In this document: piece by piece, positions 17,072 through 27,300 of the stretch
Numbering within the stretch: the stretch's first letter is position 1
Layout: every line of letters begins with the position of its first letter
Source of the DNA: Roseitranquillus sp963709765
GTDB lineage: Bacteria > Pseudomonadota > Alphaproteobacteria > Rhodobacterales > Rhodobacteraceae
NCBI GenBank assembly: GCA_963709765.1
Contig: CAVPXL010000006.1
Location: forward strand, 62,001 to 126,000
Length of the DNA stretch: 64,000 nucleotides
Reading direction: 5' to 3'
Translations under genes and position numbers: made by a program
The notes under the pieces: generated by a model
Database searches by the model: none
What the model saw: only the letters and a program-made list of their open reading frames with translations
What the model was told of the DNA's origin: nothing

Positions 17072-18367
17072 TCAGCGCAGGGGGCGGATCTTCAACCGCG
17101 TGATACGGTTCTCCTTGCGCGCTGCCACCTCGAAACGAAACCCGTGGAAGGAAAAGACCTGGCCCGCCGTCGGGATCGACTGCGCCTCGTGTATGACGAG
17201 GCCAGCGACTGTGTTGGCCTCCTCGTCCGGCAAGTTCCAGTCAGTCTCCCGGTTGAGGTCGCGGATCGTCATGCCCCCATCGACGATCCAGTCCCCGGCG
17301 TCGGTCCGCCGCAGCGGATGCGCCGGATCAAGGTCGAACTCATCTGTGATTTCCCCGACGATCTCTTCTAGGATGTCTTCGAGGGTGATGAGCCCCCGAA
17401 GAGCGCCGTATTCATCCACCACCAACGCGAAATGGGTGTGACGCCGGAGAAACTGGCGCATCTGTTCGGCGAGCGTTGTCGTCTCGGGTACGAAATACGG
17501 ATCCATCGCGACGTCCATCACGTCGAAGTTGCCAATTTCCTTCCCGGCATCCCGCCGCGCATAGACAGCACGCAGCAGATCCTTGGCGTGGATGACCCCG
17601 ACGATATTTTCCGGGTCGTCGCGAAACAGCGGCAGGCGCGTGTGCGACGACTGCAGACTTAGCTCCAGGATCTCCGATGGAGGAAGGTTCGCGTCGATCA
17701 TCTCGATCTGGCTGCGGTGCCGCATGATCTCCTCGACCGTCCGCTCGTTCAGATCGAGCGCTCCGAGGATTCGATCGCGATCCTCCTTCTTCATCATCCC
17801 TTCTGAATGGCCGAGCTTGATCGCGCCCTTGATCTCGTCGCGCACGGCGAGGATCTGGCTGTCGGGGTCTGTCGTGACTCCGAAAAGCCGCAGGACCAGT
17901 CGCACCAGCAGTCGCACCGCAGCGACGACAGGCGCGAAAACGAGCACGACGACGTGGATGACCGGCGCCACGCGTGACGCCGCTGTTTCGGCGTTCGTGA
18001 TCGCGTAGGTCTTGGGCAGCACTTCGGCGAAAACAAGAACGAGGACCGTCATTACCAAGGTCGCCAGCGCCACTCCGGATTCGCCGAACGCGCGTGTGAA
18101 GAGGGCGGTCGCCAGCGATGTCGCAAGGATGTTGACTAGGTTGTTGCCCAGCAGGACGGAGCCGATCAGGCGCTCGTTGTCCTCGGTAATACGCAAGGCC
18201 TGACCCGCGCCCTTGGAGCCCTTGTCAGCCTGCGCGCGCAGTTTTCCGCGGGAGGCCGCGGTCAACGCTGTCTCGGAGCCCGAAAAGAACGCCGAAAGCA
18301 CGAGTAGCGCCAGGATCGAACCCGCGGCGATCCAGAACGCCGTATCGAACATCGTGGTGCTTTCCAT
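17072..18367 (-). CDS. CNNM/CorB-HlyC family membrane protein with CBS pair
   Basis: 431 aa. An N-terminal DUF21 domain with about four membrane segments (LALLVLSAFFSGSETAL, LLGNNLVNILATSLATALF, LATLVMTVLVLVFAEVLPK, VVVLVFAPVVAAVRLLV) is followed by two CBS domains (about 205-330) and a C-terminal CorC_HlyC domain (GDWIVDGGMTIRDLN). The family includes magnesium/sodium-linked exporters (CorB, MpfA); older annotations call them hemolysins. FFSGSE is the conserved cation-site motif. It lies after xerD on the same strand with a 21-base gap. Confidence 0.88.
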   Translation of the reverse strand: MESTTMFDTAFWIAAGSILALLVLSAFFSGSETALTAASRGKLRAQADKGSKGAGQALRITEDNERLIGSVLLGNNLVNILATSLATALFTRAFGESGVALATLVMTVLVLVFAEVLPKTYAITNAETAASRVAPVIHVVVLVFAPVVAAVRLLVRLVLRLFGVTTDPDSQILAVRDEIKGAIKLGHSEGMMKKEDRDRILGALDLNERTVEEIMRHRSQIEMIDANLPPSEILELSLQSSHTRLPLFRDDPENIVGVIHAKDLLRAVYARRDAGKEIGNFDVMDVAMDPYFVPETTTLAEQMRQFLRRHTHFALVVDEYGALRGLITLEDILEEIVGEITDEFDLDPAHPLRRTDAGDWIVDGGMTIRDLNRETDWNLPDEEANTVAGLVIHEAQSIPTAGQVFSFHGFRFEVAARKENRITRLKIRPLR

Positions 18368-18388
18368 CCGTATGCTAGCTGTCCGGCG

Positions 18389-19342
18389 TCATATGGAGGG
18401 GGGGTCGGTCGCGCAAGCCTTGTTCTCGGCCAGCGGGTGCCCGCGCAGGACCAGATCGCGCAGACGTTCTTCCAGCACGTGGGTGTAGATCTCCGTCGTC
18501 GATACATCGGCGTGACCGAGAAGCGTCTGAATCGCCCGAAGATCCGCGCCATGAGCCAGAAGGTGTGTCGCGAAGGCGTGGCGCAATGTGTGTGGCGTGA
18601 CCTTGCCCGGCGAGACGCCTGCAGCCACCGCGATCTCCTTGATCAGCACGTAGAACCTGTGACGCGTCAGATGCCCCGCACGACCATGAGAGGGAAACAG
18701 AAATCGCGTCGCGACCCCTTCGGTTCCGGCCTTGCCCATCCGGGCGTCGCGCGTGCTCACCCATGTCGCGAGCGCGGCCCGCGCGGGAGGTGTCAACGGG
18801 ACGAGGCGTTCGCGTCCGCCCTTGCCGCGAATCAGAAGAACGTGCGGGTTGCCGCGCGCGGCCGATACAGGAAGGGTCACGAGTTCGCTCACGCGCATGC
18901 CCGTCGCGTAGAGCAACTCGAGAAGACACGTGTGGCGCAACCTGTCGGGTTCAGTGCGCCCAGTCGACCGCGCTGCCTCGAGGAGACGATCGACTTCGGC
19001 TTCGCTCAGGGTTGTCGGCAGCCGCTTCTCGCGCCCCGGCCCCCGGATCTGTATGGCGGGATTATCCGTTCGCCACCCTTCCTCGAACGCAAAACGGAAG
19101 AACTGACGGATCGACGACAGTCGCCGCGCACGGGTAGCCCGCGACAGACCGCCCTCGTCACATGAGATGAGATAGGCCTCGATCTGATCCCGGGTGGCGC
19201 CGAGGACGTCTCCGCATTCCCGCGCGGCCCATCGAGCAAAGTCGGCCAGATCGCGACCGTAAGCAAGCCGCGTATTAAGGGCTGCACCCTGTTCTGCGGC
19301 CTGCGCTTCGAGGAATGACTCAATGCGGCCGGCCGATCCCAT
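18389..19342 (-). CDS. xerD: Site-specific tyrosine recombinase XerD
   Basis: 317-aa recombinase that, with XerC, resolves chromosome dimers at dif under FtsK control. The catalytic set is complete: Arg150 (TGMRVSEL), Lys174, His251 and Arg254 (HTLRHAFATHL), His277 (LLGHADVSTT) and nucleophile Tyr286. The N-terminal SAM-like DNA-binding domain occupies about residues 1-100. This copy sits in a core-gene setting with no phage or integron signs, so it is the housekeeping XerD. Its start overlaps the end of the gene for the secreted unknown protein. Confidence 0.93.
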   Translation of the reverse strand: MGSAGRIESFLEAQAAEQGAALNTRLAYGRDLADFARWAARECGDVLGATRDQIEAYLISCDEGGLSRATRARRLSSIRQFFRFAFEEGWRTDNPAIQIRGPGREKRLPTTLSEAEVDRLLEAARSTGRTEPDRLRHTCLLELLYATGMRVSELVTLPVSAARGNPHVLLIRGKGGRERLVPLTPPARAALATWVSTRDARMGKAGTEGVATRFLFPSHGRAGHLTRHRFYVLIKEIAVAAGVSPGKVTPHTLRHAFATHLLAHGADLRAIQTLLGHADVSTTEIYTHVLEERLRDLVLRGHPLAENKACATDPPSI

Positions 19343-20772
19343 CAGGCGGAGCCGACCAGGAGCAGGAGGGCGGCCTGATGTGCCGGTTCATGCAGGCCGA
19401 GGTAGCGCAGCGCGCCCAGCGCCTCGGCAAGATCTTCGGGATCGGCCCCGGATCCCTGAGCGATCGTGTCGACAGCAGCGAGAATGACTTCTCCGGCGCG
19501 GCCGCTGTCGATCAGCATCTTTGCGCCGTCGGAAGCAGAAGCGGTCCATCCGGTCCCGATCGCACCCCGCAAGGCTGCGTCGGTCTGGGCGGTCCGCACG
19601 ACGGGCATGGGCGCGTCCGCGCTCCCGGTCTGGACCAGGCCGGCGAGTTCGCGGGCCAGATCCTCGTCGGGCAGAAGGTCAACCAGCTGCGCGCCAACGG
19701 CCTCTGCAAGGGCAAAGAGCAGGCCGGCCCTTCGCATCGAAACCGCAGCGTCGGGGAGCACGATTTTGAGACGCTCGTCATCGCGCATCTCGAGGGCTTC
19801 AAGAACGGCTTGAACAGCGCTCACACGTGCCCAAACGCCGCCGGACGCCGCAGGTGCACGCTCATCATAGAGCTGGACCAGATCCGGACCGCGCAGCGCT
19901 CCCGCTCTTGCGAGACGTTCGGCCGCAACCAGGCGAGCCTTCCAGCCGACATTCGCCCTCAGTTCCGCGTGAGCGAAAGGCAGCGGCAAGTTCTGCGTTG
20001 GAAGTGGCTCGCCGATCGCCTCGAAAATTCGCAATGTGAGCGGCGTTGCGGCCTCGGCGCGATGACTCGGCGGCGGCAGTATGTCTTCGAAGCCATCTTC
20101 AAGAAAGCGCGCGAGAATCGCATTCTCTCCCTCTTCGAGGGCGCCGAGAATGTCTGCTGATTCTAACGTTAGCGAAGCGGCTGGCCAGTCGCCGCCGCGA
20201 GCCAGGCAGAAGATCCGGGCGGGATAGGTGGGCGATATGCCCGGCCTGCGATCCAGTTCCCTGCATCCGAGGTCTTCCGTGCCCGTCAGGAGTTGAATAT
20301 CGAATCGCCGACGGAAAAGTTCCGGATCGGCGTCATCGACCTGTTCGCCGGCTTCGATGAGAGCCAGCGCGTCTTCGAGGCGTGCCATCGCCATCAGACG
20401 GTCGATTCGCGCGAGGAGGAAAGCGCCGGAATCATCCTCAGGTGGATCTGCAGCCACCGAAAGCACGCGTGCGATGAGATCTGCCAGTGGGGGCGACAGG
20501 TCCTTCGGCAGGCGTTCCAGCAACCGCGCAACGTCCTCGGAACGGGATCCTGACCAGAGGTTGTCCGGCAGCCCCGCAGCTTCGGGGTCTCGCATGCCGA
20601 TGGCCGGACGCAAACCCTTGAGAGGAGCCACGTCGATCGCGGGCGGTGCCGAGACCGCAACTTGCGGCATCATCACGCTGTCCGAAAGCCATTCGATCGC
20701 GGACAAAGGCGCCTCGGCCGAAGCCGGCACGCCGAAACTTGTCGCTAGTGCAAACGCCAGTCTACTGCGCAT
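19342..20772 (-). CDS. Conserved secreted protein of unknown function
   Basis: 476 aa with a signal-peptide-like start (MRSRLAFALATSFGVPASA) followed by an Ala/Leu-rich helical chain that looks like degenerate TPR-type repeats (for example RIDRLMAMARLEDALALIEAGEQ and WKARLVAAERLARAGAL). No catalytic motif is visible. Rhodobacteraceae carry similar proteins between xerD and aroK, so it belongs to a conserved neighbourhood. It overlaps xerD by one base and the upstream 44-aa gene by 11 bases, so the three are probably cotranscribed. Confidence 0.75.
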   Translation of the reverse strand: MRSRLAFALATSFGVPASAEAPLSAIEWLSDSVMMPQVAVSAPPAIDVAPLKGLRPAIGMRDPEAAGLPDNLWSGSRSEDVARLLERLPKDLSPPLADLIARVLSVAADPPEDDSGAFLLARIDRLMAMARLEDALALIEAGEQVDDADPELFRRRFDIQLLTGTEDLGCRELDRRPGISPTYPARIFCLARGGDWPAASLTLESADILGALEEGENAILARFLEDGFEDILPPPSHRAEAATPLTLRIFEAIGEPLPTQNLPLPFAHAELRANVGWKARLVAAERLARAGALRGPDLVQLYDERAPAASGGVWARVSAVQAVLEALEMRDDERLKIVLPDAAVSMRRAGLLFALAEAVGAQLVDLLPDEDLARELAGLVQTGSADAPMPVVRTAQTDAALRGAIGTGWTASASDGAKMLIDSGRAGEVILAAVDTIAQGSGADPEDLAEALGALRYLGLHEPAHQAALLLLVGSA

Positions 20773-20896
20773 CCAGCGTCACCGGCTGAATGACCTCGAC
20801 TCTCTCCGGCGCCAGATCGCCAAGATAGGCGTAGCCCGTCAAACCGAGAAATCCCAGCACCACAAGGACAAGCAATACCTTGAAAAGCCGCGCCAT
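20762..20896 (-). CDS. Small single-span membrane protein (44 aa)
   Basis: A short frame, ATG at 20894-20896, begins MARLFKVLLVLVVLGFLGLT: a basic end then one membrane helix, followed by a short acidic/hydrophobic tail ending VTLDAQ. Its TAG at 20762-20764 lies inside the first codons of the secreted protein, a tight coupling. Third codon positions are GC-rich as in neighbouring genes. It fits small conserved proteins found between xerD and aroK in relatives. Role unknown; the length would make most gene finders miss it. Confidence 0.65.
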   Translation of the reverse strand: MARLFKVLLVLVVLGFLGLTGYAYLGDLAPERVEVIQPVTLDAQ

Positions 20897-21055
20897 CCGG
20901 TCTCGTCCTTCTGCCTCGTTCACCTCGTCCGGCGGCAATTACCACCGTGTCGACCGCATCTCCGGCGACCGTTCCCCGGGTTTATATATGGTCTTCATCG
21001 GGAAAGCACGCCATTCAGGGAAACCGGAAGGGATGCGCAGGACACTGCCGGTCGT

Positions 21056-21601
21056 ATGACGAAACTGAAGAAAACGATCGTGCTCGTGGGCATGATGGGT
21101 GCGGGCAAGACGGCTGTCGGCACGGCGCTGGCGCGGCGGCTCGGGGTTCGGTTTCTCGACAGCGACACCGAGATCGAGCGCGCGGCCGCCATGACTGTTG
21201 CAGAGATCTTCGAGCGGGACGGGGAGTCGTTCTTTCGTGAAAAGGAGGCGCAGGTGCTTGCACGCTTGCTCGAGGATTCGGCGCATGTGCTCGCGATTGG
21301 AGGCGGAGCTTTCGTGAGTGCGGACAATCGACGCATGATCGCCGAGCGCGGTGTGTCCGTCTGGCTCAGGGCGAGCGCTGATCTGCTTTGGCATCGTGTC
21401 AAATCGAAGCCCACCCGACCGCTTCTGCAGACACCTCGACCCCGTCAGACCCTTGAGGAACTCATGCGCGTGCGGACACCCGTATATGCCCTTGCCGATC
21501 TGGTGGTCGACGCGAAGCCTGGCATCTCGGCGGCACATATGGCCGGTCGGGTCGAGGACGCGTTGGTTTCCCACCCGGAACTGTTCGAGAGGTCGGCATG
21601 A
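21056..21601 (+). CDS. aroK: Shikimate kinase
   Basis: 181-aa P-loop kinase phosphorylating shikimate in chorismate synthesis. Walker A is GMMGAGKT at about residues 12-19; DSDTEIE binds magnesium and shikimate; GGGAF and the RPLL arginine of the lid are present. The frame is open much further upstream (to 20357), but the ATG at 21056 gives the family length. It overlaps aroB by four bases (ATGA), the usual aroK-aroB coupling. Confidence 0.95.
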   Translation: MTKLKKTIVLVGMMGAGKTAVGTALARRLGVRFLDSDTEIERAAAMTVAEIFERDGESFFREKEAQVLARLLEDSAHVLAIGGGAFVSADNRRMIAERGVSVWLRASADLLWHRVKSKPTRPLLQTPRPRQTLEELMRVRTPVYALADLVVDAKPGISAAHMAGRVEDALVSHPELFERSA

Positions 21602-22719
21602 CGGTTTCCGTGGACGTCAGGCTCGGCGGCGGGCGCGATTATGAAGTCCGCATCGGACCAGGGCTGCTTTCGCAAGCAGGTCAGCTGATCCGGCCACTGC
21701 TTAAGCGAGACCGAATCTCTATCGTCACCGAAGAGAACGTCGCGCATGCGCAGCTCGCACGCCTGGAAACAGCTCTGAACGATGTTTCCATCGATCACAA
21801 TGTGCTGATTCTCGAGCCGGGCGAGAAGTCCAAAAGCTGGTCCGCTCTCGAGACCACTGTTGAATGGTTGCTGGAAAAGAAGGTGGAGCGCGATGATGTG
21901 ATTGTCGCACTCGGCGGCGGCGTCATAGGCGATCTCGCTGGGTTCGCGGCATCGGTCGTTCGTCGCGGCATGCGTTTTGTCCAGGTGCCCACATCATTGC
22001 TGGCGCAGGTTGACTCCTCAGTGGGCGGCAAGACCGGGATCAACGCGCGGCACGGGAAAAACCTCGTCGGGGCGTTCCATCAGCCGTCGCTGGTCCTGGC
22101 AGATGTCGATGTGCTGTCCTCTCTGCCGGAGCGGGATCTCCTGTCCGGCTACGGCGAGGTGGTGAAATACGGATTGCTCGGCGACGCCGGCTTTTTTGCC
22201 TACCTGGAGGAGAACGGATCGTCGCTCATCGCGGGTGATGCCGGCGTTCGGCTCGCCGCGGTTCATCGATCTGTCCAGATGAAGGCCCGCATCGTCGAGC
22301 GCGACGAGACGGAGCAGGGGGAGCGCGCACTTCTCAACCTCGGACATACATTCGGCCACGCTCTTGAGGCGGCGACGGGCTATTCGGCACGGCTTCTGCA
22401 TGGCGAGGGCGTGGCCATCGGCTGCGCGCTCGCTTTCGCGACGTCGGCCCGCCTCGGTCATTGCGGAAGAGAAGAAGCCGAGCGCGTCGTTCGGCATCTC
22501 GATCGGATCGGCATGAAAGCGAGGCTGAGCGATATACCCGGATCTCTCCCGTCGGCGGAGACCCTCGTTTCACTGATGATGCAGGACAAGAAGGTTCGCC
22601 AGGGGCGACTGCGATTCGTGCTCGCGCGCGGCATAGGCGACGCCTTCGTGGCCGAAGACGTCGATCTCGATGTTATCTGCACGCTTCTCGACGAAGAACT
22701 TCGCGCCCGCGCGACCTAG
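21598..22719 (+). CDS. aroB: 3-dehydroquinate synthase
   Basis: 373-aa NAD- and metal-dependent enzyme making 3-dehydroquinate from DAHP, second step of the shikimate pathway. Motifs include GGGVIGDLAGFAASVVRRG, PTSLLAQVDSSVGGKTGIN and the metal-binding histidines in LNLGHTFGHALE and LLHGEGVAIG. It is translationally coupled to aroK. Its TAG overlaps the TAG of convergent hemB within the palindrome CTAG at 22716-22719. Confidence 0.96.
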   Translation: MTVSVDVRLGGGRDYEVRIGPGLLSQAGQLIRPLLKRDRISIVTEENVAHAQLARLETALNDVSIDHNVLILEPGEKSKSWSALETTVEWLLEKKVERDDVIVALGGGVIGDLAGFAASVVRRGMRFVQVPTSLLAQVDSSVGGKTGINARHGKNLVGAFHQPSLVLADVDVLSSLPERDLLSGYGEVVKYGLLGDAGFFAYLEENGSSLIAGDAGVRLAAVHRSVQMKARIVERDETEQGERALLNLGHTFGHALEAATGYSARLLHGEGVAIGCALAFATSARLGHCGREEAERVVRHLDRIGMKARLSDIPGSLPSAETLVSLMMQDKKVRQGRLRFVLARGIGDAFVAEDVDLDVICTLLDEELRARAT

Positions 22720-23708
22720 CTTTCGAGGATCCGCGCAACTCTGGGCGCAAAGTAGGTGAGGATGCCGTCGCAACCGGCCCGCTTGAAGCCGAGCAGGCTC
22801 TCCAGCATTACCTTTTCGCCGTCAAGCCACCCATTCTCGACCGCCGCCATGAGCATCGCGTATTCGCCGGACACTTGATAGGCATAGGTCGGAACAGCGA
22901 AACGGTCCTTGATCCGCCGGCAGATGTCGAGATACGGCATTCCCGGCTTGACCATGACCATGTCGGCGCCTTCGGAAAGATCGCGTTCCACCAGGCGCAG
23001 CGCTTCGTCCGTATTGGCAGGATCCATCTGATAGGTCTTCTTGTCGCCCTTGAGTGCGCCGGACGCGCCCACGGCGTCCCGGAACGGCCCGTAGAACGCG
23101 CTGGCGTATTTCGCGGCATAGGACAGGATCAGCGTGTCCTGATGTCCTGCCGCCTCGAGCGCCTTGCGCATGGCACCGATCCGCCCGTCCATCATGTCCG
23201 ACGGCCCGAGGATATCCGAACCCGCGTCGGCCTGTGCGACTGCCATGCGCGACAGGGCCTCGACCGTTTCGTCGTTGACGATGATGCCGTCGCGGACGAT
23301 GCCGTCATGTCCGCTGCTGTTGTAGGGGTCGAGGGCGACGTCGGTCATCACCGCCAGATCGGGAACCGCGTCTTTGATGGCGCGCACCGTGCGATTCGAG
23401 AGGTTGTCGCGGGACCAGGCCTCTTCGCAGGATGGCGTCTTCCGTGCCGGATCGATGTGGGGGAATAAGCAAATTGCGGGAATGCCCAAAGCTGTTGCTT
23501 CCCGTGCACAGGCGACTGCGCGCGGCACGCTGAGCCGCGACACGCCTGGCATCGACGAGATCGGTGTTTCCGGCTCATCCCCTTCGGTCACGAAGATCGG
23601 CCAGATGAGGTCCGATACGGACAGCGCGTTTTCGCGTGTCAACCGGCGCAGGGTTTCAGTCCGGCGGAGGCGGCGGAAGCGGGCAAGGGGATAAGGGGCG
23701 AGCGACAT
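22716..23708 (-). CDS. hemB: Delta-aminolevulinic acid dehydratase (porphobilinogen synthase)
   Basis: 330-aa heme, bacteriochlorophyll and cobalamin pathway enzyme condensing two 5-aminolevulinates to porphobilinogen. The two active-site lysines are visible in SYAAKYASAFYGPFRDA and MVKPGMPYLD; the region around TDVALDPYNSSGHDG lacks the cysteine-rich zinc site, as in the magnesium-type alphaproteobacterial enzyme. I chose the ATG at 23706-23708 (MSLAPYPLARFRRLR), with GAGG six bases upstream; the frame reaches 23789. Confidence 0.95.
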   Translation of the reverse strand: MSLAPYPLARFRRLRRTETLRRLTRENALSVSDLIWPIFVTEGDEPETPISSMPGVSRLSVPRAVACAREATALGIPAICLFPHIDPARKTPSCEEAWSRDNLSNRTVRAIKDAVPDLAVMTDVALDPYNSSGHDGIVRDGIIVNDETVEALSRMAVAQADAGSDILGPSDMMDGRIGAMRKALEAAGHQDTLILSYAAKYASAFYGPFRDAVGASGALKGDKKTYQMDPANTDEALRLVERDLSEGADMVMVKPGMPYLDICRRIKDRFAVPTYAYQVSGEYAMLMAAVENGWLDGEKVMLESLLGFKRAGCDGILTYFAPRVARILES

Positions 23709-23815
23709 GAGAACCTCGGAAAGATGATCGCGAACCGTTAGCAGGTCGCAGGCCGTCTGGCCAAGTGCGAGGCCGCCGATTAGGGTCACGGCCGAATTTC
23801 CCGCGGAGATCCCTG

Positions 23816-24334
23816 GTGGCGCCGACGGTTCTGGAACTGATCAGCCTGCGTTCGTTTGCGAGTATCTGGTACTGGCTCGCTCTTGCCGGGTTGTGGTCAG
23901 GCGTCATCCACTGGCGATTGGGGGCTCCGTACGACCTGGTTCGCCGAGCGCTGCGCGACGAGATGGCGTTGCGTGACGTGGAACGCCTTGTGTCGATCAC
24001 TGTCCGCCGTCGGCTCGAGCTCGGCGGCGCATCCGGCGCAATCGGGGCCGCGACGCTGTCGGGGCTGATGACGGCCCTCGCGCTGCTGGGGTTCCTCTAT
24101 TGGCTCGAACTGGCTCAGGCGGTATTTCTGCTCACGGCGCCTCTGTTGCTGGTCTGGATCCTCGATCAACAAGTCGCGCGTCAGATGGCCGCGCGCGGGC
24201 CTGCGGCGGACGATCTGTGCAGACGCCTGATCCGTGCACGTTGGCGGACCCAGTTCGTCGGCCTGGTCTCGATCTTTTTCACAGCGATGTGGGGGGCGTG
24301 GTGGGTTCTGACCACGAATCCGCTCGCGCCGTGA
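23816..24334 (+). CDS. Small membrane protein of the type annotated 'component of SufBCD complex'
   Basis: 172 aa from a GTG at 23816 behind GGAG (VAPTVLELISLRSFASIWYWLAL). Three to four hydrophobic helices are visible: ASIWYWLALAGLWSGVI, ATLSGLMTALALLGFLYWL, AVFLLTAPLLLVWIL and FVGLVSIFFTAMWGAWWVL. Close relatives occur widely in Rhodobacteraceae, often under the 'SufBCD component' label, but nothing in this sequence or neighbourhood shows a link to iron-sulfur assembly. It is divergent from hemB and precedes mfd on the same strand. Confidence 0.7.
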   Translation: MAPTVLELISLRSFASIWYWLALAGLWSGVIHWRLGAPYDLVRRALRDEMALRDVERLVSITVRRRLELGGASGAIGAATLSGLMTALALLGFLYWLELAQAVFLLTAPLLLVWILDQQVARQMAARGPAADDLCRRLIRARWRTQFVGLVSIFFTAMWGAWWVLTTNPLAP

Positions 24335-24389
24335 GAGTCGCCCCGGACGTCGGCGTTGACACCGCCCCCCCACCCGTTACCTGACCGCA

Positions 24390-27300
24390 ATGGCAAACTC
24401 AGAGCACATCACGGTCAGCGGCGCCCCGGAAGGGTTCGACGCCAGGCTCATTGCCAACGAATTGAAAAAATCAGGTCGCCCGGTGATCCATGCCGCGCGC
24501 GACGACAAGCGTCTTGTCGCGATGCGGGCGGCCCTTTCCTTTTTCGCGCCCGACGTGCCGGTCCTCAGCTTTCCTGCCTGGGATTGCCTTCCGTACGATC
24601 GGGTTTCCCCGAACCACGACGTCTCGGCCAATCGCATGGCAACGCTGGCCGCTCTGGCGCAGGGCGTGCTGGGGCCCTTCGTCCTTCTGACTACGCTGAA
24701 CGCAGTGACCCAGCGCGTCCCAGCGCGCGACGTGCTCAAGGAGGCGGCGTTCACTGCGCGGGTGGGCTACCGGCTCGACGAAGCCGGCTTGCGGGCCTTT
24801 TTCGTCCGGATGGGTTTCGTGCAGGCGCCAACGGTCGCGGAGCCGGGCGACTATGCGATCCGCGGGGGCATCATTGATGTCTGGCCGCCGGGAGAGGGCG
24901 GGCCTGTGCGGCTCGACCTCTTCGGAGACACGCTCGATGCTGCGAAGCGGTTCGATCCGGCCACCCAGCGGACCACCTCGGCGCTCGACGTGGTAGAGTT
25001 CGCGCCTGTCTGCGAGGTCATCCTGGACGAGCCATCGATCACGCGCTTTCGCCAAGCCTATCGCGGCGCGTTCGGAGCCGCGGGGTCGGACGATCCGCTC
25101 TACGAGGCGGTAAGTGCCGGGCAGAAGCATCAGGGCGTCGAGCATTGGCTGCCGTTCTTCCACGAAAATCTCGAGACGCTGTTCGACTACCTTCCAGCGG
25201 CCACCATATGTCTCGACGATCAGGCGACGGCCGTGCGGGAAGCGCGCTGGACCTTGGTCGCCGACGCCTACGACAATCGCCGCGAAGCCATGAAGGCGCG
25301 GGCGCGCCTCGACAGCGTCTACAAGCCCGCCGAGCCGCATCTCCTCTATCTCGACGAGGAAGGCTGGCAGACCGCCACCGCCGGACGACGGGTGCTGCAT
25401 TTCGCCGCCCTTCCGCAGGCGACGGGGCCTCGCGTCATCGATGCCGGCGGGCGCATCGGTCGCAATTTCTCGCCTGAACGGAAGCAGGAAAACGTAAGCC
25501 TCTTCAACGCGCTGGCGGACCATATTCGCAAGAAAAGAAAAGAAGGCGCAGTGGTCGTCGCGAGCTATTCCGACGGTGCGCGGGAACGTCTGGGAGGATT
25601 GCTCGCCGAGCAGGAGATCACTGATGCGACGGCGGTGGGGGATATAGGCGAGATTGCCGAGAAAAAGGGCGGCCTCCATCTCGCGATCTGGGGACTGGAG
25701 CACGGTTTCGAGGGACCTGGAGGCGCGGCCGGACATCTCACCGTCATCTCTGAGCAGGACGTCCTTGGCGACCGGCTGGTGCGCACAAGCCGGAAAAAGC
25801 GTCGGCGGGCCGACAACTTCCTGAGAGAACACGAAAGCCTAAGTCCGCGTGATCTCGTGGTGCATGTGGACCACGGCGTCGGACGCTATATCGGGCTCGA
25901 GGTCGTCTCGGCCCTCGGCGCGGCGCACGAGATGATCCATCTGGAATATCAGGGCGGCGACCAACTCTACCTGCCGGTAGAAAACATCGAGCTTCTGAGC
26001 CGCTACGGTCACGAGGAGGGCATGCTCGACAAGCTCGGCGGCGGCGCGTGGCAGGCCAAGAAGGCGCGCATGAAGGCGCGTATCCGCGAGATCGCGGATC
26101 GCCTGATCCGCATCGCTGCCGAACGGATGCTGCGCTCGGCGCCGATCCTCGAGCCGCCAGCCGAGATGTGGAACGCGTTCTCGGCGCGGTTCCCGTACGA
26201 AGAGACCGACGATCAACTCGCGGCCATCGAGGACGTCCTCACGGATTTCCACAACGGGGTGCCCATGGACCGGCTGGTTTGCGGCGATGTGGGATTCGGC
26301 AAGACCGAGGTGGCAATGCGGGCGGCCTTTGTCGCGGCAATGTCGGGATTGCAGGTCGCGGTGATCGCGCCGACGACGCTCCTGTCACGGCAGCACACCA
26401 ATCGCTTCGCCGAACGCTTCCGCGGCTTCCCGGTGGAAGTGCGCCAGCTCAGCCGTTTCGTCAGCCAGAAAGAGGCGGCCGAGACTCGCAAGCGGGCGGC
26501 GGACGGCACCTGCGACATCGTGGTTGGCACGCACGCTCTGCTATCCAAACAGACCCGGTTCAAGAACCTCGGGCTGCTGATCATCGACGAGGAGCAGCAT
26601 TTCGGCGTGACCCACAAGGAGCAACTCAAGGCCATGCGCACGGATGTGCACGTTCTGACCCTGACCGCGACGCCGATCCCCAGAACGCTGCAGATGTCGC
26701 TTACTGGCGTGCGGGACCTTTCGATCATCGGCACGCCGCCCGTCGACCGCCTGGCGATCCGGACATATGTCAGCGAATTCGACGCGGTGACGATACGAGA
26801 AGCGCTTCTGCGGGAGAAGTACCGCACGGGCCAGTCGTTCTACGTCGTTCCGCGCGTTACCGACATCGCCGAAATTGAAGAGTTCCTGCGCGAACAGGTC
26901 CCCGAGGTCAGTGTCATAGTCGCTCACGGGCAGATGGCCGCGGGCGATCTCGACGAGCGCATGAATGCGTTCTACGACGGGCAGGCCGATGTCCTGCTGG
27001 CGACGACGATCGTGGAATCCGGTCTGGACATTCCGTCGGCCAACACGCTGATCGTGCACCGGGCCGACATGTTCGGACTGGCGCAACTCTACCAGATCCG
27101 GGGGCGCGTGGGCCGTGCCAAGACCCGCGCCTACGCCTACCTGACGACGAAGCCGCGGACCAAGCTGACGGTTACGGCGGAGAAGCGTCTGCGTGTTCTG
27201 GGCAGCCTCGACAGTCTGGGTGCCGGGTTCACCCTGGCCAGCCAGGACCTCGATATCCGCGGCGCAGGCAACCTCGTGGGCGAAGAGCAATCGGGCCACG

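Noticed and set aside
18389..19342. XerD-type recombinase as mark of an integrated element
   Set aside because: Housekeeping XerD motifs, core-gene neighbours, no attachment repeats or tRNA nearby.
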